Below are positions 10,816 through 21,921 of a stretch of DNA of 64,000 bases, one piece after another. Source of the DNA: Marthasterias glacialis. Taxonomy: Eukaryota; Echinodermata; Asteroidea; Forcipulatida; Asteriidae. The DNA lies in assembly GCA_911728455.2 (NCBI GenBank), contig OU452219.1, positions 20,863,397 through 20,927,396 of the forward strand, in the 5' to 3' direction. Below the pieces are notes generated by a model. It searched no databases and had not been told where the DNA came from. It saw only the letters and a program-made list of their open reading frames with translations. The position numbers and the translations under genes were made by a program. The first letter of the stretch is position 1. Every line of letters begins with the position of its first letter.

Positions 10816-11312
10816 TGCATACTTCTTTCGTAATACAGGTTTGAGCTCCCAAGGCTTAGGGATCTCTTATTATGTTACACCATTGAACCATGTTACTCCA
10901 GTAACTCTAGTTGTGTGAGTTTTACGCTGTGCAAATTTCTTCCAGTATTAAGTTTACACCCCACTGAGCAAATTGAACCAAGTACAGGTGATATTTGCAT
11001 TCAGTACTTCTGCACCCGCTTGCTGGTGCATGAAGGCTTTCCCTTTTTTCGTCTGAATTGTTTGTTGAGTGTGGCTCCAATTTTGTACACCAGTATTTCG
11101 TGTACATTTCTTGAACAGGGACCATACTGCATGGCTGGACCAAGGCTAATAATATAAGCAGGCATTACAGCAAGGTTACATTGTAGCTACTTTCTACTTG
11201 GTTTGTCCTTCCTCACCGTGGTTGTTGGTACATGTAGTTCTTCTTGCACATATATACATGTAGTTTGTTCTGCCCCTTCCGTGGTGTTTACAGACTAAGT
11301 ACAGTAAGGACA

Positions 11313-11751
11313 ATGGGCAAGGCTGGGCGTCTTTGCTGTTGCTGTAAGTCATCTGCTAAGGATGATGATGATGATGATGTGTTTACTGTGTCCAGTAGTA
11401 CACCGAAAGAAACCACACCCCTCTTGTCCTCCTGTCTAACCTCTGTGTCCGAGCTGCAAAAAAGTGGAACCCATTCCTTGAAGAGTGAGACCAGTAGTGG
11501 GAAGCCAGAGTTGCTGCTGCTTGTCAATGCCCCGGACCTTGTACAGACAAATTTAGTCGACAAATCTGAAAAGGACAGCAGGGATGACTTACGGAAAGAA
11601 AACATCTATAACCAAAGCAAAGACAGACAAATGGCAGACAATGAATCTCAAGGAAGTCAAACTACGAATATTGATGATACGGTTGATGGAAACTTTGGTT
11701 TCTCCTACACATTTAAAAGGGTTGGTGATGTCAAACGGGCATCAGGAACAG
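11313..11751 (+). CDS. SYT14: Synaptotagmin-14/16-like gene, alternative first coding exon D
   Basis: 146 residues plus one base, ATG 11313 to donor ACAG|GTAAGA (GT at 11752), phase 1. It starts MGKAGRLCCCCKSSAK. Cys8-11 are a likely palmitoylation cluster, and Gly2 makes myristoylation possible although residue 6 is Arg. A six-Asp run at residues 17-22 is encoded by a GAT microsatellite (about 11359-11376). The acidic dileucine ETTPLL follows at residues 33-38. The rest is polar and low-complexity, ending KRVGDVKRASGTG. A good acceptor (tract plus AG at 11292-11293) just upstream suggests a spliced 5' UTR. Read in the ATG frame it would be phase 2, so an in-frame coding exon here would not fit the other members. 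Predicted product about 506 residues. Confidence 0.72.
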
Positions 11752-13968
11752 GTAAGAAGACTCCCTAACTGTTCTTTTTTAAGGACCTGGGTAGGGAGCT
11801 GATAGTTGAACATGTAAATGTACATGTAGTGTCCATCTGACAAACATATAGTCAAAAGTGTAACTTGATGTACATTATTCCTTTTCAGTCTGCGGGTATT
11901 TAAGGTGGCATTTAACAGGTTATTTAGTTTGGTATTTCAGAAGTAAAAGACTACTGATCAAAGCTGTTTTTATTGAAGTAACAAACACAGAGTTCTATGT
12001 GAAACAGACACTTCCTTGCCTTGTACCCCTCCCCCCCCCCCAACACCCCAACACGTCAAAGTGTCATCAGGAAAGTGCTGATTTACCTTTCACTGTCTAT
12101 TTGGAGAAACATTTCATATTGTTATATCACCTTAATAGATTGTGAATTTTATTGGTCGAGAACCAATCATGTGATGTGCTACAAAGAAACATATGTACAT
12201 GGCTCAGGGGAACATGAGTGATGTACCCCATGGGGTACATTACCTTGATCATGCCCATCGCCTTGTACAATATTAGAAATAGACCCTGGGTATGAGGTTG
12301 TAAGTTGATTTATGTTCCTGGGGGATGTGCCATAGGGAACAGTGACGCAGTATTTCTGGCAACCGACCGTTATTGTTGTTTACAATTCATACGCCACTGT
12401 TCATCTGCTTTTTTAACTGAGCCAATTTCATCCTAATAATATTGGAAGATGACAACAGACCACCTTCAGTCTATTACCATGGTATCGTTGCACACTGTGT
12501 GATGGGGTCCATGCTGGTCGCCGTGGGTGCCATTTGACCCCCTCGGATGTACAAAACACCATTGACCCCATCACAGCGTGCAACAACTCTCTTGATCAAT
12601 GTATGTCGTAATCCCCCTTCCCTCTCTACTGTAACTCCCCCTCCTGGTCATAGGGTACAGTCTCTTTTGACAACCACTATCTCAATGCTGAGTGTACAGC
12701 AGAGCCTGTATGCTGCATGTATTTGGCCGGAAAGAGGATGCGACAGTACATCAGTGTCACACAAGGCATGGTTTAAAGTCTAGGGTTCTGAGGGTTGAAA
12801 CTGGGTGTGTCTGAAACTAGGTGTGTCTGAAGAGCTTCTCTGAAATTAGGTTGTAAGTCACTCAAATGACCCGGATAGGGTTAATCGAAGGACCATGCTC
12901 TCTTGAGTTGCTTGGAATGGTAGAAATCACAAAGGTAAATTTCCCCCCAAAATCTTTTTGATTTCACATAAAAAATGTTAAGACACTATCACTTCCCTAG
13001 GCATTCCATCTGTTGCATCCTGTTTGTCTGCATTTTTTTATTTATTATTTTTAACGTCATTCAAGTTCCTTTTAATTTATTAAAAAGAAACAGACCTACA
13101 GTTGGAACGCTGATATCAGTTTACAGCCATCCATGTGTGAAGGTTGCATTGCACAGTATTCCCGATTGCCTATAAATCTGCAAAACTGCACCTTTAAATG
13201 ATCGGGCTGCACTTCCATAAATTTCTAAATTTGATGATAAATTATGTATGCAGGGCAGACTAATTTTATTTTGGTAGTCACTGACTTACAATATGGGAAT
13301 TGAAATATTGCTGGCATATTCTGTGGTATAGGTGATACATGTTGCCTTTTGCTGGTACGCATGCCAAGGGCCAATGCAAAGGCCAATGCAGTGGCAACAG
13401 CCCTGTGACATCTGTGCTGATAACTAGCATGCTGGTATATTTTATGATCAACATGAATTGTTGCGAAAGTGCGCCGTCTCTGTTCTTGCTTTCCCTGTCG
13501 TAAGAAGAGTTTTCATCTCTGTAAACTCTAAATCTCCAAGAGGCCTGCATTGACATCTCTGTTTGTGAGCCGCCAAGCTTGTCATGTAGAAGAGGAATGT
13601 AGAAGAGGAGACCACAAGTGCGTTCTGGAGGTTGATGGATATTTATTTCAGTGAAAGTGCACAGTACATTTTCTGTGGTGTTTACAGTGGAGTAAGACTA
13701 GATACTGGCGTGCTGCAGTTATCATGCTTTTTGATCGTTCACAGCTTGGTTGGCGTCATAAGGGTACAGTTTCAAATATTCTCAAGCTGATTCTGCTCTT
13801 CACTCTGTAAAGGACAAGACAGCTTGTAGCCAGGAACTCAGAAGCATGCAGGTCTCTGTGTTATTAATTTTTGGTTTTTACAACACCCACAACATTAATT
13901 CCAAGTTTCTGATGATCTCATGGTCAAGTTTGAACAGGTTTCCACAGTGGATGTGAGCAGCTGGTATC
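11752..13968. other. Interval between alternative exons D and E
   Basis: One palindrome at 12487-12585 (TTGCACACTGTGTGATGGGG against CCCCATCACAGCGTGCAA) is probably a MITE. A poly-C tract lies near 12030. No coding exon was recognised. Confidence 0.5.
12487..12585. mobile_element. Short palindromic MITE
   Basis: The 25-base arms GTTGCACACTGTGTGATGGG and CCCATCACAGCGTGCAAC pair with one or two mismatches around a 50-base centre. Confidence 0.55.
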
Positions 13969-14434
13969 ATGTCCATCGCAAACTATTTTAGGAGGTACGT
14001 GACTTGGTGTAGCTGTTCAAATTCACCCATCAGCGAGACAGATTCAGAACTCTCGTTCGGTGACCCCACCCCACTGCTACGAGACTGGTGCGTGATCAAT
14101 TTGGCGTCAGAGCATTTACCAGCCAGAGATGCACGTGGCTCTGCTGAAGTCCACAGTTTAGGGGATCTCCGATCTGAAACAAGCAGCAACCCTGATATTA
14201 TTCTGACCGGAACTGATTCTTCCGTAGAATATCTGTATGCAAAACCTCAAAATCGAACTAGCAACTTGAGAAAGCGGGTGTTTGATGATTCAAGCTCATT
14301 AAGACAACATCGAAGGGAACCCGGGCGAGGGGCAAACAAAATTGGCAAAAGGACTCAATCAAGAAAAAACACTCCCACATATCAGTCAGTGGAAGAGGAA
14401 TTTTTGTCAAGAGAACAGATCTACAGGCTGTATG
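13969..14434 (+). CDS. SYT14: Synaptotagmin-14/16-like gene, alternative first coding exon E
   Basis: 155 residues plus one base, ATG 13969 to donor TATG|GTGAGT (GT at 14435), phase 1. An in-frame TGA lies about 12 bases upstream of the ATG. It starts MSIANYFRRYVTWCSCSNSP, a basic/aromatic segment with Cys14 and Cys16. The acidic dileucine DPTPLL follows at residues 32-37, in the same order as in exons C and D. A basic stretch (QHRREPGRGANKIGKRTQSR) and SVEEEFLSREQIYRLY end the exon. Predicted isoform about 515 residues. It is the longest of the six N-termini. Confidence 0.72.
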
Positions 14435-16991
14435 GTGAGTTTGGAATTCAGTCTGAACATGAAATGGTTTTTGTTTAAAGTAGGTAAAGATAAAGAACTT
14501 CTAAGTTGGAACCAAGACTTATGGATTCACCTACTGGTACTAAAACATGAACACAACGATAAATCAAATGTTCCAATAATATCTTTGATTTGGTAAGGCC
14601 AAGATCTGGCCCCAATTCCATGGAGCTGCTTAACCGCAAAACAATTTTGCCAAAGCCAATACTGCAAGAGAACAAAGATTCTCTTTAAAGCAACAAAATG
14701 TTTGGTTTCTCTATGGAGAAAATGTCAAATTCATGCACCGTGTATTGCAAAAACCTCAGCCATGGTCCTACATCTGGAACCAAGACTGGAAATTTGGTTC
14801 ACTCATGACTTACCTTTTTTAAGCTGTTGCCTGTTTGCTGGCTCGTACAATGTTTTTGTGTTTACACCACATGCGGTGCCAACATGTGAAGCAGGTCTGT
14901 GAAACTAGGGACATTGCCAAAGTTCTTCGATCTAACTCTGCGAGGGCCTAGTTGTGAGTAAATTCTAGATGTCTACTTTTGGTTTCTACGTCAACTTTGG
15001 AAAACACTTTAGGGGTCTTTTTTTTGGGGGGGGGGGTGTTCTACATCAAGTGACTTACTGTGACTTAATGTTATACCCATTGGGACGAAAGAGTGAAGGT
15101 GACGGTTAGTGCGAGCAGCCGGCAGCCTCATTCTACCACTTCTAGGAATGACGTGACTAGTGAGCTCACTGTGGAGTGGATGGCTATTGTCATCCAGAAC
15201 ACGGCTGGACGCACCAGTCACGCGCTCCTGGTAGAGAGAGTCCACCGACTGCGAGCACAACCCAGTCATCCTCTCTACTTTCCTCACCAGCCGATCAGTC
15301 CTCTCTTTATCCTTTTTTCAAAGCGTTCCACCCCAGCCTGTCAAACAATAATTCCAAACCCCACAGATCACTGATAAATAAAAAAGTCAAAAGAATTTCA
15401 TTACTGACCTTAAAAGCATGCATGGCCCAACATGGCCCAACCAAGCTGCCTTTCGTTCGATTACCGCACTACTGCTGAAGCACCATCGGTTGCCCATGAG
15501 TGCATTTATTGGTATACAATCGCAGATTGTGCTCATATTTCCCAGATCTGTAAATAGACCTCAGATTTTATCAGTTAGCATTTAATGTAATGTCCCTGTC
15601 CCCCTCCAAGAAAAAAAATTAACAAATAGATAAATAAAACACATGAATGAATGAATTAATTAATTAAAAAGCGAAAAAAAGAAAAATCATAGAGTGAGGT
15701 TTCATTTTTGTCTGTGTTCTATTTGGAAAATACATGTTAGTGGGCTGATGCCAAAAGGTTTCTCATGCATGTCATGCATAAATCATAATCCAAGGACAGG
15801 TAAACAGCGAACGATATCAACAAAAAGAGTCCAGACTGTTAAAAATGGGAGACTTTATTTAATGTACTCAAACAAACAATGATGCATCATCTTGTAACAT
15901 CACATCCTGAACAAGAACATTAAAATGTTTATTGCCGTTAAAAGGCACAATGCTAAACAAAGTGTCAAACCACCCTCTAGTAGTTTGTGTTGTGGTTGTA
16001 ACACAGGCAATGGACTAGGTTTCAAGTTTGTGTACCGAAAATTGTTGATAACTGCACATGCTACTGACTAATTTGCTGGCAATTATGTCTCGGTAAAAAA
16101 AAAAAAACATCTCGTGGAGAACTACCATCAGCGTATTTACGGGGAAAGCAAGGAAGTATAGTTAGTATTCCAGCCGGTCACTTATAGCTAATTCAGCAGG
16201 CATTACCTGGAGGCCTGGCATTACCTGGAGGTCATGACCTCTGTTGCCCTGGTCTTGGCCTTGGTGGCCCTTCAAAATTTCCCGTAGACCTTGAAGATTT
16301 TCCACTGAGAGTGCCCTTTGCAGAAGATAAAAAGATAAAATTCAGGCCTGTTTTTGTCAACTTCATCATAAATCTTCAGATTTTTCTCCTTCAGATTTGT
16401 GCTTTTTCTTTCTAGTGTGACCTGATCATAGTTCACCAAGCAGCACAAATAAACTGGTTTTACTTTGAAAATAGTGGTGGATTACTGCAGAAAAGTTTAA
16501 AGTAAAACTTTATTTGTACATATGTCCAAAGTGGGAAAACTGCAAAGAGTTGTCTGTATGTTTATATTTTTCGTCAATAAAAATACTCTCACGTGTACAG
16601 CCATGCACGGGTATTGCACAGCAATTTTATGCGTATACTGCTTTGATTGTCCAAATGAAGTGGAATTCTTTTGTCAAGTTGGTTCAGGGGTATTTGTCAT
16701 ACTGTACAGTGCCCATGGCGTGCTTAGAAATTACACTCACAGTACACAAGGCATGCTGTAGGTGTGTACTCCCAGTATGTAGAGCACAAATCTTGTTTGT
16801 TATGTAAATGATTAACCTTCCCTTTGGATAGGTAGACCATAGCGCTTAACTGTAGAGACTGCGCTCACAATGAAGTGGGTCTAGGTCAGTGGTGGATGTG
16901 TCCTGGTGATGCTCGTGTGTTTGTGTGAACCATGTACTGATTGATGCCGAGATTTTAAGAACCCAAGTGGCCTGTGTCTGTCAGTGGCATC
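14435..16991. other. Interval between alternative exons E and F
   Basis: Holds a LINE 3' fragment on the minus strand (15009-15290) after a poly-G tract (15027), AT-rich low-complexity DNA around 15610-15690, and a short tandem (GGCATTACCTGGAGG twice, near 16200). No coding exon was recognised. Confidence 0.5.
15009..15290 (-). mobile_element. LINE ORF2 C-terminal fragment
   Basis: The minus-strand translation contains SQSVDSLYQERVTGASSRVL, SHPLHSEL, PRSGRMRLPAARTNRHLHSF and VPMGITL. This resembles the conserved C-terminal tail of non-LTR reverse-transcriptase proteins (P.HPL.S.F..LPSGRR.R.P..RTNR...SF.P.A). Only about 90 residues remain and no RT core is present. The family call is from memory. 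Confidence 0.5.
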
Positions 16992-17274
16992 ATGTGCTTG
17001 AAGTGTGTAACTTTGTGCCCACCGTTTGGACAGTCTTTTGGCATACGGGGGTTACTCGGCCGGCGATCAGCTCCCCCACCAGACGATGGAGATGTGTATG
17101 AGAAGAGTGTGTCAGCAAGTGGGGATGATGTGGAGGTGACCTCACAGAAGGATTTATTCAATGGGTCTCTGAGAGGCTCCAGTCATGACTCGGGACATTA
17201 TGAGAACGGTATCGGTCAGGAACTCGAAACAGATGTGGCGGTAGAACATACAACAACAGTGGATGGAACATCAG
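16992..17274 (+). CDS. SYT14: Synaptotagmin-14/16-like gene, alternative first coding exon F
   Basis: 94 residues plus one base, ATG 16992 to donor TCAG|GTATAC (GT at 17275), phase 1. In-frame upstream codons reach a TAA within about 40 bases with no phase-1 acceptor between, so the ATG is probably the start. The N-terminus MCLKCVTLCPPFG has Cys2, Cys5 and Cys9. GIRGLLGRRS follows, a dileucine without the acidic residue seen in C-E. An acidic linker completes the exon. It is the nearest of the six to the shared exon (4.6-kb intron). Predicted isoform about 454 residues. Confidence 0.7.
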
Positions 17275-18100
17275 GTATACTGATATGTAGTCATACTGTA
17301 GTTTGCAAAAACCACCCAAGCAGCCATTATGATTAAAACCGGCCTTGAAAAACACTCATGCAGGGCAACTGTTCCTCTGGTAATGCACGCTTGAATGAAG
17401 AAAACTTCTTCTTTTTTTCACTTCATAAATGACATCATGGCTTTGTATAATGGAGGAGGTAACCTTTCTCTAAGGTTACACTAATATACAGTGTCTCCGA
17501 CATTTAATGACAGATGGTCAATTAAAAAGAAAATGGTTCCAAAACATTTTTTCATAACTTTCCTAGGCTGCGTTCTTGCATAATTAAACGGGATTTACGG
17601 GTACATACTGTAATCCCCTGCTTTTGGATACTTTCTTAGAAACTACACTTCTTGGAAAGTTTGCCCTTAAATCTTTTCCCAAATATAAATCTGGTTTTCT
17701 TTTTCTATGTCGTTTTATGAAAGATCTTTAAGTTAACAGTCTCATTCGTTCGTTCATTGGTTCATTCATTCATTCATATTGGTTTATTACCATCATGAAT
17801 TGTAGCCACAAGCTGAGTTGAGTTGCACAAGATTTACAATAAAATGTTAGTTATTATTTTTAATGAAGTATGCAAATCAAAGGCAAAATATTGTTTTTAC
17901 AAACTTCAAAGTTCCTGTTCAAAACGACTTACAAATATTGCACACATGTGAAGGAAAAGAAGAAAAGTTGTACACAAAAGTTGTGGTGAAACTAGAAATA
18001 ATAATTGACTACTTTGTACAAATTCTCTTTTAACTTTGACTGGCATTTCAAAATGTTTTTATTCACACTTGTGACTCAGTTTAAAAAGTTTAATAGTCCA

Positions 18101-18230
18101 GGGGTGGATTTCACAAAACTAGTCCTAACTTAGGACTAGTCCTAACTTATGTTTAGTCCTATAAGTTAGGACTAGTTACTCGTCCTAACTCGAAATAAGA
18201 CTAGTCCTAGTGCTTCGTGAAATCCACACC
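18101..18230. mobile_element. Palindromic MITE, GGGTGGATTTCAC subfamily
   Basis: The ends GGGTGGATTTCACAAAACTA and the reverse complement of TGAAATCCACACC pair. The interior is a stack of TAGTCCTAACTTAGGACTA hairpins. Confidence 0.7.
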
Positions 18231-19071
18231 AGTAAAAAGATCTGTGAAACAGACACATACACTTTTCTATGTTGTTCCCATGTATCAGGTTCCAGAATAC
18301 ATAATATCAATTTTGTAAATTGTTGAACTTGTTGCAGATAAATTTTGAGTGTTTGTGGTGATACGTTGTACACAGTGCACTGTTAGTGTTGACATTACTA
18401 GGGAGTTCCGTTGAGTGAATAGAACACAAACAACCTGAGAAGGTTATAACTACAGCATGTATAATACTGTGGGAGTCAAAGTCAATACAGTTCTTTCATG
18501 TACGTGCCCACATTGCTAAAAGAATGTGTTCATCAGACATTCAAATAAATTACACCTGTTGGATTTAGAGTTGTCCGTTTACTTCCCTAGAATCTCGGAG
18601 TAACATTCAACTTTTACTGGTTTGTTTGATGTTGTCGGGTGTGAATGTACACCCACGATGTAACATGACGTCACACACTGTGCAATATTTACTCTCTAGT
18701 TAGGATTTGCCATCTTGTTTCGCCCTTTTGTACTCCTTCCCAATGATCTGTTGCAGCTGCCTTCACTATAAATAGATCTGTTTCTGTGTTTGTATTTTGC
18801 CTTTGAGGGAGAGCAGTTGCTCTTTAAGGGTCAGAGGCCATCCTCCCTATGTATTGCACAACATTAAATACTTTTTGAACTTGTCTATCATGAACTCGAT
18901 TTCACAAAGTAAGAAGATTCATCTAATTGATATTGTTAATATCGCCATAGTGATTATAATTGTGACATCACACTTTGCTAAGCAATCAAGATTGATTCAC
19001 ATCGGAAGATCAAACTTAACTCTTTCTGAAATCCACTTCATTCCATGTTTGTCTGAAAGCTTAACAAGTAA

Positions 19072-19204
19072 GGCCATATCCCAATTGGCAGCTTCGGCTA
19101 TGGCTACAACTGTCGCTAAGGGTGTTGCTAAGGATGTCCTATACTTCAATGCATGATGATGCGACGATCTAGCCGTAGCCGTAGCTGCCAATTCGGACAC
19201 CGCC
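19072..19204. mobile_element. Harbinger-type MITE, GGCCGTGTCCGAAT family
   Basis: GGCCATATCCCAATTGG pairs with the right end CCAATTCGGACACCGCC, flanked by TAA on both sides (19069-19071 and 19205-19207). A 3-bp TWA duplication is typical of PIF/Harbinger. Confidence 0.75.
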
Positions 19205-19588
19205 TAATTGTAAGATACACTACATGTATGTTTGGGCTTCAAATGTACATGTAATGTATTCTCATTGGCTGGTAGTGTTTTGTGGTTGCATTCATGTACA
19301 AAATTGCCTTTAAAACAAGCTTGATAAGAGAGACCTTACGTGAACTGCATTTGAACTGATTCCACCTGCACATTGTTAAATCAAAACAAGTTCAGTCTAG
19401 TGGGAAATTGACTGTACATCTCTTGCATGTTTGTTTTCTTCACACATTAACTCCAACTCCCTTGAGTGATTTACTAGGATGCTATCAAAATCCAACATCA
19501 TTTGAACTCGACACCTAAACTGTTGGACTCTGATTATGGTGGTATGCTTGATCCCATTTAAAGCATAATCAGTTTACTGGTGCAGTCC

Positions 19589-19709
19589 TGGGGTGGATTT
19601 CATAAAGCGCTAGGACTAGTCTTATCTCGAGTTAGGATGAGTAACTAGTCCTAAACTTATAGGACTTGTCATAAGTTAGGACTAGTCCTAATTGTGAAAT
19701 CCACTCCTG
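19589..19709. mobile_element. Palindromic MITE, GGGTGGATTTCAC subfamily
   Basis: Same ends and TAGGACTAGT hairpin interior as 18101-18230, in roughly the reverse order. Confidence 0.7.
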
Positions 19710-20925
19710 GCTTCTTTACACGGCTTCCGTTTCCAGGCAGGGGAAACATTTGTGTGTATTCACGTCATCCGTTGTCAACTGGTAAATAAAGGCACAATTT
19801 CTGTACGGAGTTATGGATTTCTGCCATTTTTGTACTTCTTGTTGCAATTTGAAAATCGTAGCATAATCTGGATTACTTCGTAGTAAGTAAAGAACAGTTG
19901 GACTTGAGCTGTTGAATGACAGTCTTTTGGTTAGATTGAGATTGATCATAACTCAACCGTAGTGACTAGGCATTTTTCGTAGCACGTGGCCGGCAATCTT
20001 CCAGTGTCCTTTTCTCCTATTTCACTCCACACCAAATTGTTTGGACCATGTTTTGACTTGGATAAGATTGGAATGCCTGACCCAGTGATAGGCAATTGTT
20101 ATTTCGGCATACCAGGGCCTTCCGAATCCTTCACTTTGACAAGAAAAAGTTTTCAAGTAGGACACACACTTGCTATTAAGTTGCCAAATACTTCACAGAT
20201 AACCCTATCAAATGCTGTTTACCTAAGGTATAGCGACACTGATAGATTGTACCCATGCATTGTAGAATGAGTGTAAAAAAAAAAACACACACAATTGATC
20301 CTGCCACTACATATCATCTGGGAACAAACTTAAATCCCTTTAAATCGGTATTTGTCCCTCACCCTTGAAATCATTTTAATGCCAATACTAGCAGTGGACC
20401 TTGACCATTTGTTTTTGTTTTGTTCTGTTTGTTTTTTTGTAAAGTTATGCCGATACTAGTGCCTGGGATGGTGATATTTATTTTTAGACACTGACATGGA
20501 CACCAACTTAATTAAAAAATCCAAATTGTACACTCATGCATAAGCAAGTTGTGCGGATATATTCAAGCCGAGTTCTGATACCCACCCACCTTAAAAAAAA
20601 CCTCTCATTTTTGGTCATAGTTTTTTGTTTGTTTTTTGGGTTTTTTTTTTTTAAGCTAATGTTTGCTTGACAAATTTCTTTCCATGACATGCCGAGTGAG
20701 TATACAGTGAACGCTTTCCTTTGTATAGCATTGCAGAATGCTACACAAAATGTATCAATTGCTACTCAAAAATCATCCTTTGCTACTGAAAATTAGCATT
20801 CAGACTGCATGAAACAAGTTCTGTCGAAATATTGTGCTGTGCAAAATTGCTGGACGAAATCGTTCCCTGAGTGTTTTCACACACGCACATGTACATGTAG
20901 TAGCCCTTTTCACATTACTGAGCCA

Positions 20926-21105
20926 ATAGACCTTTATCATGCTGCCACCATCTTGGTCATGTTCCCTGTATCCAATAACAGTAATAGATGCTAATATACA
21001 TGGTATAAAAAGGAACCAGACTATTTGCCCTTCGAGCCTCGGTTCTGTTACATTGGTTTGAATGGGAGAAAATCAAGATGGCCGCACCATGATAAAGGTC
21101 TATTC
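20926..21105 (+). mobile_element. Palindromic MITE, GACCTTTATCATG family
   Basis: AATAGACCTTTATCATGCTG pairs with CACCATGATAAAGGTCTATT at the right end. The interior GAGCCTCGGTTC is shared with 5818-6003. Confidence 0.7.
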
Positions 21106-21921
21106 CTGGAAAAGAATGAACACTCAGTAAGCTAACCCCTGAGGTTATCTCACGTAAACCCACTCCCAAGCAGAAGGAACTATTTTCCAAGAAATGACTA
21201 TTAGTATTTCCCAAGAGTAAGTGAGTGCGAAATGGTCAACCAAATGTTCTAGTCTGTTCGGCCACACCTTTCTGGTTGTCTAGACATGGGCCTGGTAGTG
21301 GTGGCCTGGTAGTGGTAACCTCTTATGGAGTTTATGGATGGAAGTAAGTGCAGTTAATCCATCCATCTTAGCCAGGACGAAGGAGTATGTCACAAAAGAG
21401 GAGAACATAATAGGTCCCTAACCTCCACAGGGATGACTAGATCTCTAATGCTAATTACATTATGCCAGTGAATGCAAATACACCAACACATAAACTTTCT
21501 TTTTTATCCAGTTGGCTAAAACATAATGGCATTTATGTACTGTGTTGTTGGAGTTGCCAACGTGACTTGATGGAAACAGAAAAAACGTCAACCATCAAAC
21601 TACGTCCATTTTCAACTTTTCTAAACGAGATGGTGCAAAGCCCTGGACCCAATTTCATAATGCTGTTAGACCAGGAAAATGCTAAGCACAGAAAAATCTT
21701 GCTTTGTAGAAACTGGTTACCGGCCAAAATACCATGTCATGTGTATTGTTTGTGAGTGCTTCCTTGCTCATTTTTGCTGAGCAGAACAATTTGCTTGATT
21801 CATCTCGAAAAACAGCTTTGTTGTGACAGTGAATCACAAACGGGTGTTATTTAGAAAGGCAAAATGCGTGTACATAAACTTACTGACTAGACAACCTTCT
21901 CCATTTATCTTTCCCCTGAAG

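Larger units (their letters stand above)
8719..11312. other. Interval between alternative exons C and D
   Basis: Repeat-rich: a MITE (8918-9072), SINE B (9316-9426), a repeat shared with 54 kb (9465-9605), a duplicated 165-190-bp repeat (9833-9995 and 10626-10815), a strong palindrome (9997-10128) and a MITE remnant (10270-10440). No coding exon was recognised. Confidence 0.5.
17275..21921. other. Intron between exon F and the shared exons
   Basis: Contains MITEs at 18101-18230, 19072-19204, 19589-19709 and 20926-21105, and a half element at 21645-21735. An ATG frame at 21462 has LCCWSC but no phase-1 donor. No other exon was recognised. Confidence 0.5.

Noticed and set aside
21462-21755. 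ATG frame with LCCWSC that could be a seventh first exon
   Set aside because: No consensus donor in phase 1, and its second half overlaps a MITE end at 21645.
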